Positions 22,301 to 33,467 of a stretch of DNA of 64,000 nt are shown piece by piece. The stretch is from Pseudocercospora fijiensis CIRAD86 (taxonomy: Eukaryota; Ascomycota; Dothideomycetes; Mycosphaerellales; Mycosphaerellaceae). The notes under the pieces were generated by a model. The model did no database searches. It was not told where the DNA came from and saw only the letters and a program-made list of their open reading frames with translations. Where the stretch lies: assembly GCF_000340215.1 (NCBI RefSeq), contig NW_006921533.1, forward strand, positions 7,355,671 through 7,419,670, in the 5' to 3' direction. The position numbers were made by a program, and so were the translations under genes. Every line of letters begins with the position of its first letter. Within the stretch, counting starts at the first letter, position 1.

Positions 22301-25300
22301 AACTAACTAAGAGCTTATAGAAGAATACAGTAATCTCAAAGAGCTATAAGCACCCGCCTCGGAGTATTAGTTTAACGAACTTCGAGAAGCCTACGATACA
22401 CCTCTAGACCTTATTAGGTTTAGAGCTAAGGGGGTAGATATACTAATAGGGCCTAGTCGACTTATAATAGTTAATAGGCTAACAGATAACTCTATTAGAC
22501 TAGAACTACTACTACCTTAACTACTAGCACTAGCTAAGCTACAGCTTATATAGGTGCCTATATAGAAACAAGACTTTCTAATTAATCTACGCGAAATACT
22601 ATAACCGCGTAATAATATACTAGATAGATTAATAGAACTAACTATTAATTAGCAACTACAACCTAAGAACGATACTAGCAATAAAGCCCCTACTAACAAA
22701 GTAGACGCACTAGGTTATACAGATAATATAGACTTTAACTTACTACGTGCTAAGCTAGCTAAATTGCTAATGCTAATTAAAGCCGCTAATGTATCTTATC
22801 GTTACTTACTAAACATAGGAGGGCCGCATTATCGAGTTAATAACCTAAACAAACGATAGCGAGTAGCGGCTATCTACCGAGCCGGCTGTTACTATATTAG
22901 CGACCGAGAACAAGCGAGAAACCTCCTTCTATTTAGCAACCTTTGTATAGCCGCCGAGTATAAAGCACGCTTTATATAGCCTACTCGATCTAATAAGTCT
23001 TATTTACTAGACCCGCTAGCGCTACTACTTCTACGAGACGAGAGCGATCTAACCCTTACACCGAAGGTCTTAGACCTGCTAGTAGAGCTACGTAACTAGC
23101 GACAGGTACTTAAGAGCCGGTTTAAGGAACAATAGATACATACTATAAGAGTTGAATTTAACAAGGCACTAAAGATACGTACCTTTAAATAGGTAGATCT
23201 AAACACACTAGATAAGCCTAATCTTCTACCTCTTACCTAGGTATTCAAATACAAGGGTAATGCTAATAGCCGACTAATTAAGTTCAAAGCAAGAGTATAT
23301 ACAAGAGGGGACCTTTAGAAGAATACACACTTAGACACCTATGCCTTAATACTAGCTATACGAGTCTTTAGAGCTCTTATAGCTATCGTAGCTAAGTTTG
23401 ACCTAGAAGCTAAGCAAATAGATACAGTTAATGCCTTCCCTAATGCTATGTTCCTACATACGCTATACCTTAGGCCGCCTAATAGATTTAAGTAGAAGGG
23501 CAAGGTATTAAAACTAATGCAAGCGCTCTATAGTCTATAGGAGTTACCTCGGCTATAGTACAATTACTTTACTACTACCCTCGAGAACAAGCTCGGAATA
23601 TAACCTACCGATAACGTAGACTGCCTTTATACTAATCTAGACAAGCACGTGTTTATCTTCTTTTATATAGATAATATAGTGCTATTATACTACCGTTAAT
23701 ATAGGCAGAAAGCAATAGACCTTAAGTAGAAGCTAATAAAGGAGTATAAGCTTAGTAACCTAGGGAAACTCTTATAGTTCCTCGGTATTGAAGTTATACG
23801 TAACAGATAGAATAGAAAGCTATAGTTGTTACAAAAGGTATATACTAAGAAGATAGGTTAGCGTTATAGAATTAATCCTAAGAATAGTAGGCGAGTAGAG
23901 GCACTATTGCCGACTAGATACGAACTATACGAGAAACCCTCTAATAAGGAGACTCGTTATATAGACTTATTAGCAATCCTAGCCTACTAGAGCCGTATAG
24001 GTTTACTTAACTTTGTAGCGGTACAAACCCGGCCGGACATAGCTAAGGCGGTTTCTATGCTGTTAAAAGCCCTTTAGAATCTACGGCAAGAAGACATAGC
24101 CGCTACTAATTAGTATATTAAATACCTGCTACAAACAAAGCACCTATACTTAGAATACAACGCTAATAGACTAGCAATTACTGCTTATTTAAGCCAACAG
24201 CTTCATAAGTTTTACGGGGCTTCTAATGCCTTATATAGTAACTATAAAGGCACTAGACAGTCGTTAGAAGGATAGATATTTAGCTTGTTTAACGGACTAG
24301 TCGATTGGAAGGTAGCACGACAGTTAACTGTTACTAAATCTACGACTAAGGCTGAACTACTAGCCGCCTTATATGCAGGTTTAGAACTAATCTAGTAGAA
24401 GCGTTTCTTTAATAATATTAGCCTTACCTTAGATAGCCTTCCTATAGTATATTACGATAACATATAGACTATCCGCATTATTAAGGCTAATGCTAGCAAA
24501 CTAGATACGAAGCTCCGCTATATAGATATTTACTAGTGCTAGCTAAGGCAAGAACATAAGGCTAGAAGGATTTAATGCAAATACCTAGCTATATAGGATA
24601 TACTAGCCGATAGAATAACTAAGCTCTATAGCCCGCAGAACTAGAAGAGGTTTATTAAACAGCTAAGACTAACTAAACTACCTAACCTAACAACTAACTA
24701 AGATATATAGTTATAGGGGTATATAAGGAAGCAACTCTTCCTCTAATAACCTCTTCCTCTTTAGTAATACGAAGACAACTCTATATAATAGGTAGTAGTA
24801 GCCCCCCCTATTTACTACTAATTGTAACTAAGTCGATTAAGTATACCTTTATCGATTAGCACTAACAAAAGTGTCTAATACGATAGCGACGACTAATTAG
24901 GACAAAGGATTTAACCTTACTTCCTAATACGTTATTGTCGCCTATATTATTACTTCGAACGTTACTTCTACTAACTAATAATAAGTCTGCGGCGATTGTA
25001 TTAGTGCTAGTAATAATAGTGTAGTAGTCTTAGCTAAGGGTAGCGTCCTTAGTTAAGTTACCTATCCTAATTTATTAAATCTGTTTAACTAATATATACC
25101 TTACTTAATCCTTCGTCTAATTAAATAGACGCTACCTATGCGAGTAATCTAATAACCGATAGTAATAGTATAAAGGGCTTAGTTTAAATTAAACTAACTT
25201 TACTAACGATACGAGTTCTTATATAAGGCTTAATAGTGTCGGTCTGTACTTTAACTACGTAGGAAGACAATAGTTCCTAGTAATAGGGACTATATATAAA

Positions 25301-25514
25301 GGTGCATACGCAGTCCGGATTATGTAACGATATCCTTCGGGGTACTCGGGGTATAAAATAAGACTCTCTTATATATAGTATAGATTTAAACTATTTTTTT
25401 AGTGTTTTAATAAAGTACTATATAAGGAGTTAAAAGGATTAATTTTCTTTTATTTGCATATAAAGAAGTATTAACTACCTTGCCTAAAACCCTTTTATAT
25501 AAGCTAAGGGGGTG

Positions 25515-25683
25515 TGTAACGCGTTAGCTTAATTACATAATAGACACGTAACCTCTTAGCATAAAGAATTTTTACACTATATTTTAGACTATAGAATAGA
25601 GCAGAATATAGGCAATTAACGAAGCCAATTCAATCGCCGGCAATGTAGTATTACGTAAGTAATCTACTGCGCTATGCGTAATA
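25515..25683 (+). repeat. 3' LTR of the Copia element
   Basis: It starts TGTAACGCGTTAGC, directly after the purine tract, and ends CGTAATA. Same length as the 5' LTR (169). Compared with it, CAG has become TAG, TGA has become TAA and TGG has become TAG at several sites. The next five bases (25684-25688, TAAAT) are the right target duplication. Confidence 0.93.
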
Positions 25684-25697
25684 TAAATGCATACATA

Positions 25698-25720
25698 TAG
25701 CGTCTTTGCGTATCGGAAGG
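25698..25720 (+). repeat. Left terminal inverted repeat of the Tc1/mariner element
   Basis: 23 bases, inverted complement of 28924-28946 with two RIP-type mismatches; preceded by TA at 25696-25697. Confidence 0.93.
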
Positions 25721-27439
25721 CTAATTAGTATTCCGCGGCGCGATTTCGAGCGCTACGGCTCCTTTCCGCGAGGAGCACTTTGCTATACAAAGTAGGCGTA
25801 GCGAGGCTCTAATTACGGACCGAGTGTAACCCTAGTTATTACATTCTAAAATCAGACTGCCGGAAGAGGCCGATTAGCATTACGTGTGTTACTAAAACCG
25901 ACTAACTAGCCTTCGAGACGACTATCTTTCTATAGATTTATAATATATTATGTAATGCGTAGTACCTGTAGGTAAATAGAAGGAAGAAGGAGGGAATTCG
26001 AACTACGAAGGAGGTTTTTATTAATTGATTAGGAGTAGGTCTCTACTAGATCAAGGTCGGTCGCTAAAGTGTAATTATAGAGGTGCTATAGAGGACGCGT
26101 CGTCGATAAATAGGCAGTTTTAGTAGTAGTTACGCGTATAGAGTCCTAGACTATATTGTTAGCTTCTTTCTCGTTTCTCTATGATGCCTTACGCTTACTC
26201 TAACGCGTACTATGCTTAGTATAGTCGTAGAAGAGGCTGTTTAGGTATTATCCGTACTCGTAGCGCGAGACTACTTCGAGATTAACGCTATACTAACCTT
26301 CTAGAGGTCTTTAGACCTCTAGCTAAATAGGAAGGTATTAGCACCCTCGAGAGGCTATTCTTACTTAATCGATTAGATAGCAGCTAGCGAGAGCGTAACT
26401 TAATAGGTGCCCTTCGAGACTTAGCGGTAGGTAGCTTACCAGTTAGAAGTCCTTTACTAAGTGTTGTATCCTCGCCTGCCTTCTAGCGCTAATCGACACC
26501 TCTAGGCCTTCGAATAGGTATTGTCTGTATACTAACTTCTCGTTAGCCCGCTGCCCCTTATCCTATTCCTTCGACTCTTAATAATGCTATCGCTTATACT
26601 GCGCGCGCTATAGACGCACCTGTCCGTCGGTTGCCTTAGTTAAGTATAGAAGAATAAGAAGAATACGAAGTCGCAGTAAGAGCGATAAGGGTAGGCGTAG
26701 CATCGGCTAGACCCGCTAGCCTACGTTACGGCGGTCTTCTATACTTCTACTACCGCGATAGGATACTAAGCCTTCTATTGCTAGTCTACGACCGTCCGCC
26801 GGATTATAACGAGTCTTAATAGCAATTTAATAACTAACAAGAAGCGTTGTAGCGCTATTAGCTACCTATAGAGGTTATAGACCTCAATTCTAGTAATTCT
26901 AAGTCTAGAGACCCTAGAAGTCTAATACTAAGAATTAACGTTATACCCCGCACTTTAGCAATCTTACTAGCTTAGCAAGAGCTTGCCGGCTTGGCTAGCG
27001 TTACTACTAGTCTAGAAGAGGCAACTGCTTAGGCTTTATCTTAATCTTCCGGTTTTAGTTTCCTCTCTTAATCTATATAATAAACAATCTAGCGCTTCCT
27101 ACTACTCGCTAATCGACCTGCCGGACAGCTAGTACTTCTATCGTTGCGTACGCTCTTGTTTAGGACTCCTTACGAGCTTCTATTATACGAAATCGCTATA
27201 TAGTAGCCTCTCGAATACTAAATCTACTAAAGAGTCGTCCTTCTATACAAACTTCGCTACGCTATTAAATACCTCTACCGAGCGGTAGGATAGTCGGTTT
27301 CTCGCATTACGAAGTAGTTAAAGAGAGCATATAGGACTATTTACAATATGTGTCGTAAGTAGCAGACTCCGCGGGTTTGTCGCTATCGACCGTAAGAAGA
27401 CCTAGCGGATTTAGTCGATAACTCGTACTCGAGGAGCCT

Positions 27440-28690
27440 ATTTCTTATTAACGTACTACGCCGGCGACGTACGATCTTTACGACCTAACAATAGCGTAAT
27501 ATTATTAGCTTCGTTATACAAAATGCTACTACGAGGCGGATAACTTTCCGCGAGATACGGGACACTCTTAACCTGCCTTACTCTCCGACTACTATTTCTT
27601 AAATTTGCCGTCGATTTAGCTTCCGCCGCTACGTCGCACGCCCTCGCCCCTTCTATAGCATACTAATATAACAAAAGAGGTTAGAATAGGTATAGTTACA
27701 CCGTTACTAGACAACCGATAATTAGGCTAACGTTCTATAGTCCGACGAGTGTGCTATATATAATAGATTATATAAACGGCTCTTTGTAACTCGCCTAGTT
27801 AGTAAGCGCAACTAAGACGTATATTCGAGGCCTCGCTTCTAACGCCTTCCTTATTTACGAAGCAAGCGACCTCGAAGACCTCCCGAAGCTTGCGTAGGGC
27901 TAGGTCCCGAGGGGGAGCTTACTCGTATATTATACTACGTCGGTCGATTTCTTAGCGCCCTCTAATTAGTTATTTTCAAAAGTTATAGACACCTTAGGTA
28001 GATACACGTAACATTCTCAGTTCCTAGTATATAGTAAAGGTCGCTATAGTCCGATCGGAGCGATAGCGATAATAACGGGCTGCGACCTTCGGTATACGAC
28101 CTAGGCTAATATACGAGCAAGCTTCGTAATACATTAGATGCGGCTAGCGGCGGTGTCTAATAGCACATTTTTAGATAATATAGGCCTATATTAGTAGACG
28201 TAGCGGCAAAGGACCTCTTATTCTATAGAATACTTTAGATTAGGGCAATATTAATACCGCTAGCTATTCTTAACGTATAGTGCTAGAAGTCCGTAAAGAA
28301 CTCGACCGATTAAATACTATTATTCGCGACAACTCGAGCCTTTATTATAATAGGGCATAGCACCTCGAATTTGCCTTGTTCTAGTAAGACAACGCTTCCT
28401 CGCACCGAGCGGCTTATATAATAATAGTACTTAATTCTTACCGCATTGTCTGTATAGTCTAGCTACCTTCTTTACCTAATTTGAACCCTATTAAGAACCT
28501 CTAGCGTACTATAAAAGAAGCTATTAAACGACGTAGAGATAGGCTAGTTAGCCGCGAGCTATTACTAGCAATCCTCGAAGAATATAACAAGTTTATACTC
28601 TAGTAGATACGAGTATAGGTTAATAGTATGCCTAAGCGCTACTAAGCCGTTATTAATACTAATAGCGGCTATACTCGTTAGTAAATAGAT
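27440..28690 (+). pseudogene. Tc1/mariner transposase, many stop codons
   Basis: Reading through stops gives NATTRRITFREIRDTL, then a helix-turn-helix-like stretch, then KRLEW and SDECAIYNRLYKRLFVTRL near 27740. The SDE carries the second-domain catalytic aspartate. Near 28380 DNASSHRAAYIIIVLN carries the second aspartate, and LPNLNPIKNL near 28480 corresponds to the conserved PDLNPIEN motif with D-to-N and E-to-K changes. All replacements and stops fit C-to-T or G-to-A transitions. Tc1/mariner transposases cut and paste at TA sites; this copy cannot make an active enzyme. Confidence 0.9.
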
Positions 28691-28923
28691 AGAGTCTACT
28701 TTGTTATCTATAGTCTACTTCTATAGTCGTTAAATTGAGCCTTCTATACGGCCTCGAGTTATGCCTCCTTCTTAACCCTAAGAGTTACTAATCTACCTAC
28801 AGTCGACTAACGTTCTAACCGCCTACTTCTATTAGCTCCTAGTATATCTGTATACTAAGTTTTGTTAGGCAAAGCGTATAACCTAGCAGAGGGCGTAAAA
28901 TTAGCAAATTCGCTAAGAAATAG

Positions 28924-28946
28924 CCTTCCGATGCGCAAAGACGCTG
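28924..28946 (-). repeat. Right terminal inverted repeat of the Tc1/mariner element
   Basis: 23 bases, the less mutated copy of the inverted repeat. It keeps the CAG start and the GCATCGG core, and is followed by TA at 28947-28948. Confidence 0.93.
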
Positions 28947-28948
28947 TA

Positions 28949-29450
28949 TATGTAATTTCGATGCGGCGGTAAAGGTGTAAGTATATTAACCTATATAAGG
29001 GTGTAGATCGCGCTGCTATAGCGGCTAGGTTTGCAAGGCCGCTTAACTACTTCTATAGTTGTTTATAGGCCATATATGGACCGCTAAGAGGTCTAATCTC
29101 GAGCCGATTTGAAGCCTTGTAATCGCACAGCACAGGCCTGTAAATAAGGAGTCAGAATAAAGCTAAACTAGACCTTATCTAGAGGCTATTTCTACCTCTT
29201 GTTTATCGACCTATTCTACCTCTTCCTCGCGGTTACGTGTTACGCTTGTTTCGACCTTACTATCGCTAAATCCTACGCTCTTTACGATGTATAAGAAACA
29301 CCTCCCTTCTAAGGATATAGAAGCGTTGCTTACTAAGCTCGAGGTAGAGCGGCCGGTATGTATATATGTCGCTCGTAAGGTCGATATAATGCTAAATATT
29401 GTAGTTTAAGAGCCCGTTTCTACTAAATATATATAATCGAAGGCGCCTGT
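28949..29450. other. Spacer between transposons, partly less mutated
   Basis: About 0.5 kb between the mariner right end and the next coding remnant. The stretch near 29060-29160 (for example GCACAGCACAGGCCTG) keeps CpA and TpG and may be original host DNA or an element terminus. I found no gene and no clear terminal repeat here. Confidence 0.45.
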
Positions 29451-32400
29451 TCTTCTACCCTACCGGTAGTAAGGGTGTGCGAATAGAAGGCTTCGAATAC
29501 GACGAATATCGCTATTTCGTATCGAATATATAGTACTATAAGAACCGACCGAAGAAGCTATCTATTAACTCGGAAGGGCGATATTATCGACGACTCGGCC
29601 TCGAATGTCGTGTCTATAAGCGCTATATAGACTATAACCGCGCAGATCGCATTTCGGAGGGTGTTATTATTAGTAAGCAACGTAGGAAGGCGCGGCGGAA
29701 GCGTGTCGCGCATACACTGCTAGAATACGACTATATAGCGAAATTGACGATTATTAAGGTCTACGAGAAGCGACCTAATATCGAATTAGGCGAGTATCTC
29801 GACAATTGCGTGCCGAAGGCTCTACCTGCGAATATAACGGTTATAAGGCCGGTTTACGTGCTTCTAAAGCCGCTTAGTTAGTATTACTCGTACAGTCTCG
29901 AGTTTGTCGATAGTTTAAAGGTTAATAATAGCGTAAAGGCCGTATAGAAGGATCTAATTAATTCTCGAGCCGGTAAGTAAGTTCTTAGCACTTTATACGC
30001 TTAGTAGTACTAACCAATTTCTAGTAACTATCGCTTAGTTAGTTAATAAAATAAGAAGGCCTAAACAGCGCCAAATTTAGTATAATGCTAGAGCCGTTAA
30101 TATTACTCGAGACCGTATTAGCAGCGAGAATCGAGATGCCCTTAAACGACTAAGTAACAAGCGAAGAGAGGGTGCTAGATTAGCAGTTAGTAAGCAACTA
30201 AAGTAGGCGTACGAGTACTTAAAGGCCAAATTCAGTAGCGGAAGCGGTTATATCGAGATAATTGAGTCTCGTAGAAGCGATAGAAAGCTATATAGAGGCC
30301 TTGTTTAGGCAGCGGACTAGCAACTCCGAGCCCTTCGCAACTATAGTTCTTTGTTCTTACTAGACTCAACCTATTATATAAACAAGCTTAAATAGCTATT
30401 ATCGACAATCTACGTACGCAATAATTATCTCGAGTAGTTGCTAGCGGCTTATTTCCTTATAGATTGCGAATAGGCATACCTAATTGAAATAGCTATCTCT
30501 AGGCTTCGAGAAATAGCTAAATTCGACTAGTATTGCAAAGTTAGCGAATACGACGGTTATAGGAAGCACTATTACTTTAACAACGGTATGTCTTCTAAAG
30601 CTAAAGATTAAGATTGTTTGAACTAGACCGAGTAGTCGGAATGGATACCCCTATAGTTAATTACTAACGACTTAGCGAGTAAGTAACTAGGGGTTGTTTA
30701 AGCCCTATCTAACTATAGTATCGTTTAACGCCTCTACTAACGATACCTCGTTAAGACCCTCGAGAAGCACTTTAAGCGCTTTCTAGTTACCTTTAAGGCA
30801 ATAAACAAAGCACTATTTATTGCTAGAGACTAAGAAGAATGCTAGCACTTTGTTGCTATTGTAGAGGCCGACCTAAAGAGCTATAACACTGTCTATTCGA
30901 GCGAGAAATTGGCCTATTTACGGACCAACTAGAAGGCTTCCGAGAGCGATCGATAGGCGACTTAGGTACGGCTCGGAGACCCGCTTTTAATAGCGGTTCG
31001 CACAACTAACCTACTAGAGGGATATTATACACACCTAAAGCGCCGAGACAAGCGTTAGATGCGCAAATAGAGCTTACGAGGTGCGTATTCGTCCCCTTCT
31101 TATAGTACTAGCGGAATTTTATATAAAAGCCGTTCTTCCTACAGTTCTTAGAACGGCCGAAATTCTCGGTTACGGCTGCGCTTAGTAATCTTCTTACTCT
31201 TCTACGACTTTATAGCTTCTTTATATAATAACAACTAACTATTGTAGGTACGGTGCTGCACCTAGTTTAGCTTAATAACTATATCCGCGAGCGCGTCCGT
31301 TAAAATAGCGTAGTTAACAAGAATAGGTAGCTTCTAATATAGCGAGAAGAACAGACTCTAGCTTTCCGACAATTACCTCTCTTAGTATAGAAGAAGATAG
31401 CAGATAAGCTTATATAGTGCTACAACGATATTAATAACTATAAGCCTACCTAGCGGATAGCTCTGCCGGCTCTATACGACGATGTATGCACTAAGTGCTT
31501 CTACTACTTCTAGTATAGCTATTACCTGCCTTGTAAGCATATCTAGCGCTTTTATAAGCAAGGGAACAGTCGCCTTACTCTATACCGTTATAGGCTCTAT
31601 ATTAGTCGCTTCTAAGGACTAAATAGTAACCTCGTCTACCCTAAATAGTATAATACTAAGCTTATTATTAAAGATAATTAGTTAGTATAGGTTGTTAACG
31701 TTTATAAGGCTCTAAGAGTGTCTTAGAAGCGCTAGGTAAAGGACTACTTCTATTCTATATAAGAGGCAGTTATATAGTCCTTCTTCCGCTTTTACGACTC
31801 GTAATATTCCGGCCTTACCGACACTTAGCAATATAAGGCCCTTCTATAGTAGGTTACTAACTATATAACTAGCAACTAGACCGCTATAAAGGCCGACATG
31901 CAATAGTAGCTTAATAATAGCGCTAAGTAGGCCAAATTGACACCTCGTCGTAAAGCTAAGTAGCGATAGGTCGACGATAAGCCGTTATAATAACCTATCT
32001 TCCGTACGGCTCTATTACTAACTCTACCCTTATTAGCTACCTCTATAACTAACTTAGAGCTATTAAGGGCCCTGCTATATAGGCCTCGTATTATTGTCGA
32101 CGGCTATGCCTTAACGGTCTACGGTCTACCTAATAGTAATAGCATTATTACTATCGATAGTAACGAAGACGCGCTATATAAGAGTAATAGTAAGGACTTC
32201 TTCGAAGGCCTATCTAACTTAGCACTGCTTCTTTACTTAACTCCGGCTCTAACTAAGTTAAGTCGATTGCCGCTATCTTCGTTAAACGACGCTAGTAAAA
32301 GTGTCTAATATAATAACGACGAGATATTAAGGCATTTAGCTTAATATTTATCGCTATTGCTATTATATACTAATAAGGACACTTTACTCGATCTACTACA

Positions 32401-32660
32401 GCTATTAGGTAGCTCTTATAAGCCTTATCGTCGTTAGAAGCCTTTACTTAATAACGTAGTATCGCCTTCGAAACGCGCCTATAGAAGATTATATATAGTT
32501 ATACCTTACTTACCGCCTAGTACGGATTAATCCTCTCGTAAGCCGTCTCCTATACTAAGATAGCTACTAAAATGACGTATTTAAGAGGACACTATCGCTT
32601 CTAAGCGAGTATAGTAGTGTGCCTAAGTGTAGGCGTAGACTTAGTCGTTTTCGAGCGAAT
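29450..32660 (+). mobile_element. Mutator-like element remnant (MULE/SWIM type), RIP-inactivated
   Basis: Plus-strand frames read through TAG/TAA give stretches such as YDEYRYFVSNI near 29500 and KALFIARDQEECQHFVAIVEADLKSYNTVYS near 30810 in shorter pieces. A SWIM-like zinc finger, CTKCFYYF then YYLPCKHI near 31480-31540, is followed by a Gln-rich, basic tail. A SWIM finger after a long transposase-like region is typical of FAR1/MULE transposases. Unlike the two other MULE-like copies in this window, I could not find its terminal inverted repeats or target duplication, so limits and strand are approximate. The RIP signature ends near 32700. Confidence 0.55.
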
Positions 32661-32750
32661 ACGGCTGTTTAGAACGTTAGAAATCCGAGGTAATTAGGTT
32701 ACACAGGGGGGGTTTGCAGTACCCCAATTTGTACACTAATTTACGTGGTT

Positions 32751-32795
32751 CTAGGGCACTTTGCAGGGTCGTACGGAACCTTCGAAGTGCCCTAG
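32751..32795. repeat. Inverted repeat able to form a hairpin, at the edge of RIP block 2
   Basis: CTAGGGCACTT at 32751-32761 and AAGTGCCCTAG at 32785-32795 are perfect 11-base complements. AGG (32765-32767) pairs with CCT (32779-32781) inside the loop. It stands where RIP-type DNA gives way to normal sequence, so it may be a transposon terminus or a small palindromic element. It is not followed by a T-run and is far upstream of the next gene. Confidence 0.8.
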
Positions 32796-33467
32796 AGCTA
32801 CCTGAAATTTACTTCTTAGGTTGATCTACTTGGACCGCGGCGGTAATAGCAAGGGTTTATGACATGTCATCCGCGGACAGGACAGGGCAAGTGCAGCGCA
32901 GCAGGCCTCCCAAGTCACGATGATGCGATGCGACATGGTCTACATTGCAGTAGAATATTGGAAGGAAGGACGGTGTGCATTCCGCTGTCTACAGAAAAAT
33001 GCGTTTGCCATATGATACCATTCCTGAACGGTACGAAAGAGGCGAATGTGCGTCTTGCCTGACTTCTGCTCCAGCCTCCTCCTGCGCCCTGGCCGCCCAA
33101 GAAAGTCCCTGTGACACGGATCCCACCTTATCCTTCGTCTGTTGCACCACTTCGCTCATACTACTCCTTCACTTCGTATCTATACAGCACTGCGCGTGCA
33201 CAACGTCACGTCCCTTGTCGTCCTACTCCTCTCGTCGACGCTGTGCTTGCGCCTCAAAGCCTGCTTTGTGTCGCTCTCCTGCCCAGGCCAGGTGAAACAC
33301 CGAAGGAGGCGTTGCGTTTTGTTTTGCAAATACCACCGCCAGTTGTGCAACAGTCAACACACAACGCACAACCATCTTCCAAGCATCTTCTATACTTGCG
33401 AGCGCCGCAAGCACCTTACCATCTCATGCTACCACCTCACGGCCGATACCTACAATAATGCGGGACG
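32796..33467. other. 5' flank of the RING-like gene
   Basis: Normal composition, no RIP. Pyrimidine-rich stretches (for example CTCCTTCACTTCG near 33162) occur upstream of the start, common in fungal promoters. Overlapping short plus-strand frames here have no recognisable domain and include an out-of-frame ATG at 33458, ten bases before the chosen start. Confidence 0.5.

Larger units (their letters stand above)
19200..25683 (+). mobile_element. Ty1/Copia LTR retrotransposon, complete but RIP-inactivated
   Basis: A 6484-bp element bounded by two 169-bp LTRs and flanked by TGAAT (left) and TAAAT (right), a 5-bp target duplication that differs by one RIP-type transition. Reading plus-strand frames through stops gives Copia order: gag; a protease-like YDSRSGCNIVNY near 20850; integrase (ADLMQLDTAYNSD near 21560 and LSNNKGG near 21750); reverse transcriptase (FFYIDNIVLL near 23658); and RNase H (TVTKSTTKAELLAALYAG near 24330). 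Integrase before reverse transcriptase defines Copia rather than Gypsy. A purine-rich tract AAGGGGG precedes the 3' LTR. Dozens of TAG/TAA codons and mutated catalytic residues make it non-autonomous. It sits 330 bases downstream of the coiled-coil gene's stop codon. Confidence 0.95.
25698..28946 (+). mobile_element. Tc1/mariner transposon with TIRs and TA duplication (RIP-inactivated)
   Basis: The left end at 25698 reads TAGCGTCTTTGCGTATCGG. The right end at 28946, read on the minus strand, is CAGCGTCTTTGCGCATCGG. They match over 23 bases except for two C/T differences, both CpA-to-TpA changes in the left copy. Each end is flanked by TA (25696-25697 and 28947-28948), the standard mariner target. 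The plus-strand transposase remnant occupies the right part. At 3249 bp it is longer than typical fungal Tc1/mariner elements of about 2 kb, and the left 1.7 kb has no recognised content. Only 14 bases separate it from the Copia 3' LTR. Confidence 0.92.

Noticed and set aside
29450..32660. Starship captain (tyrosine recombinase) gene
   Set aside because: No recombinase R-H-R-Y pattern seen; the SWIM-like CxC...CxH finger fits a MULE better.
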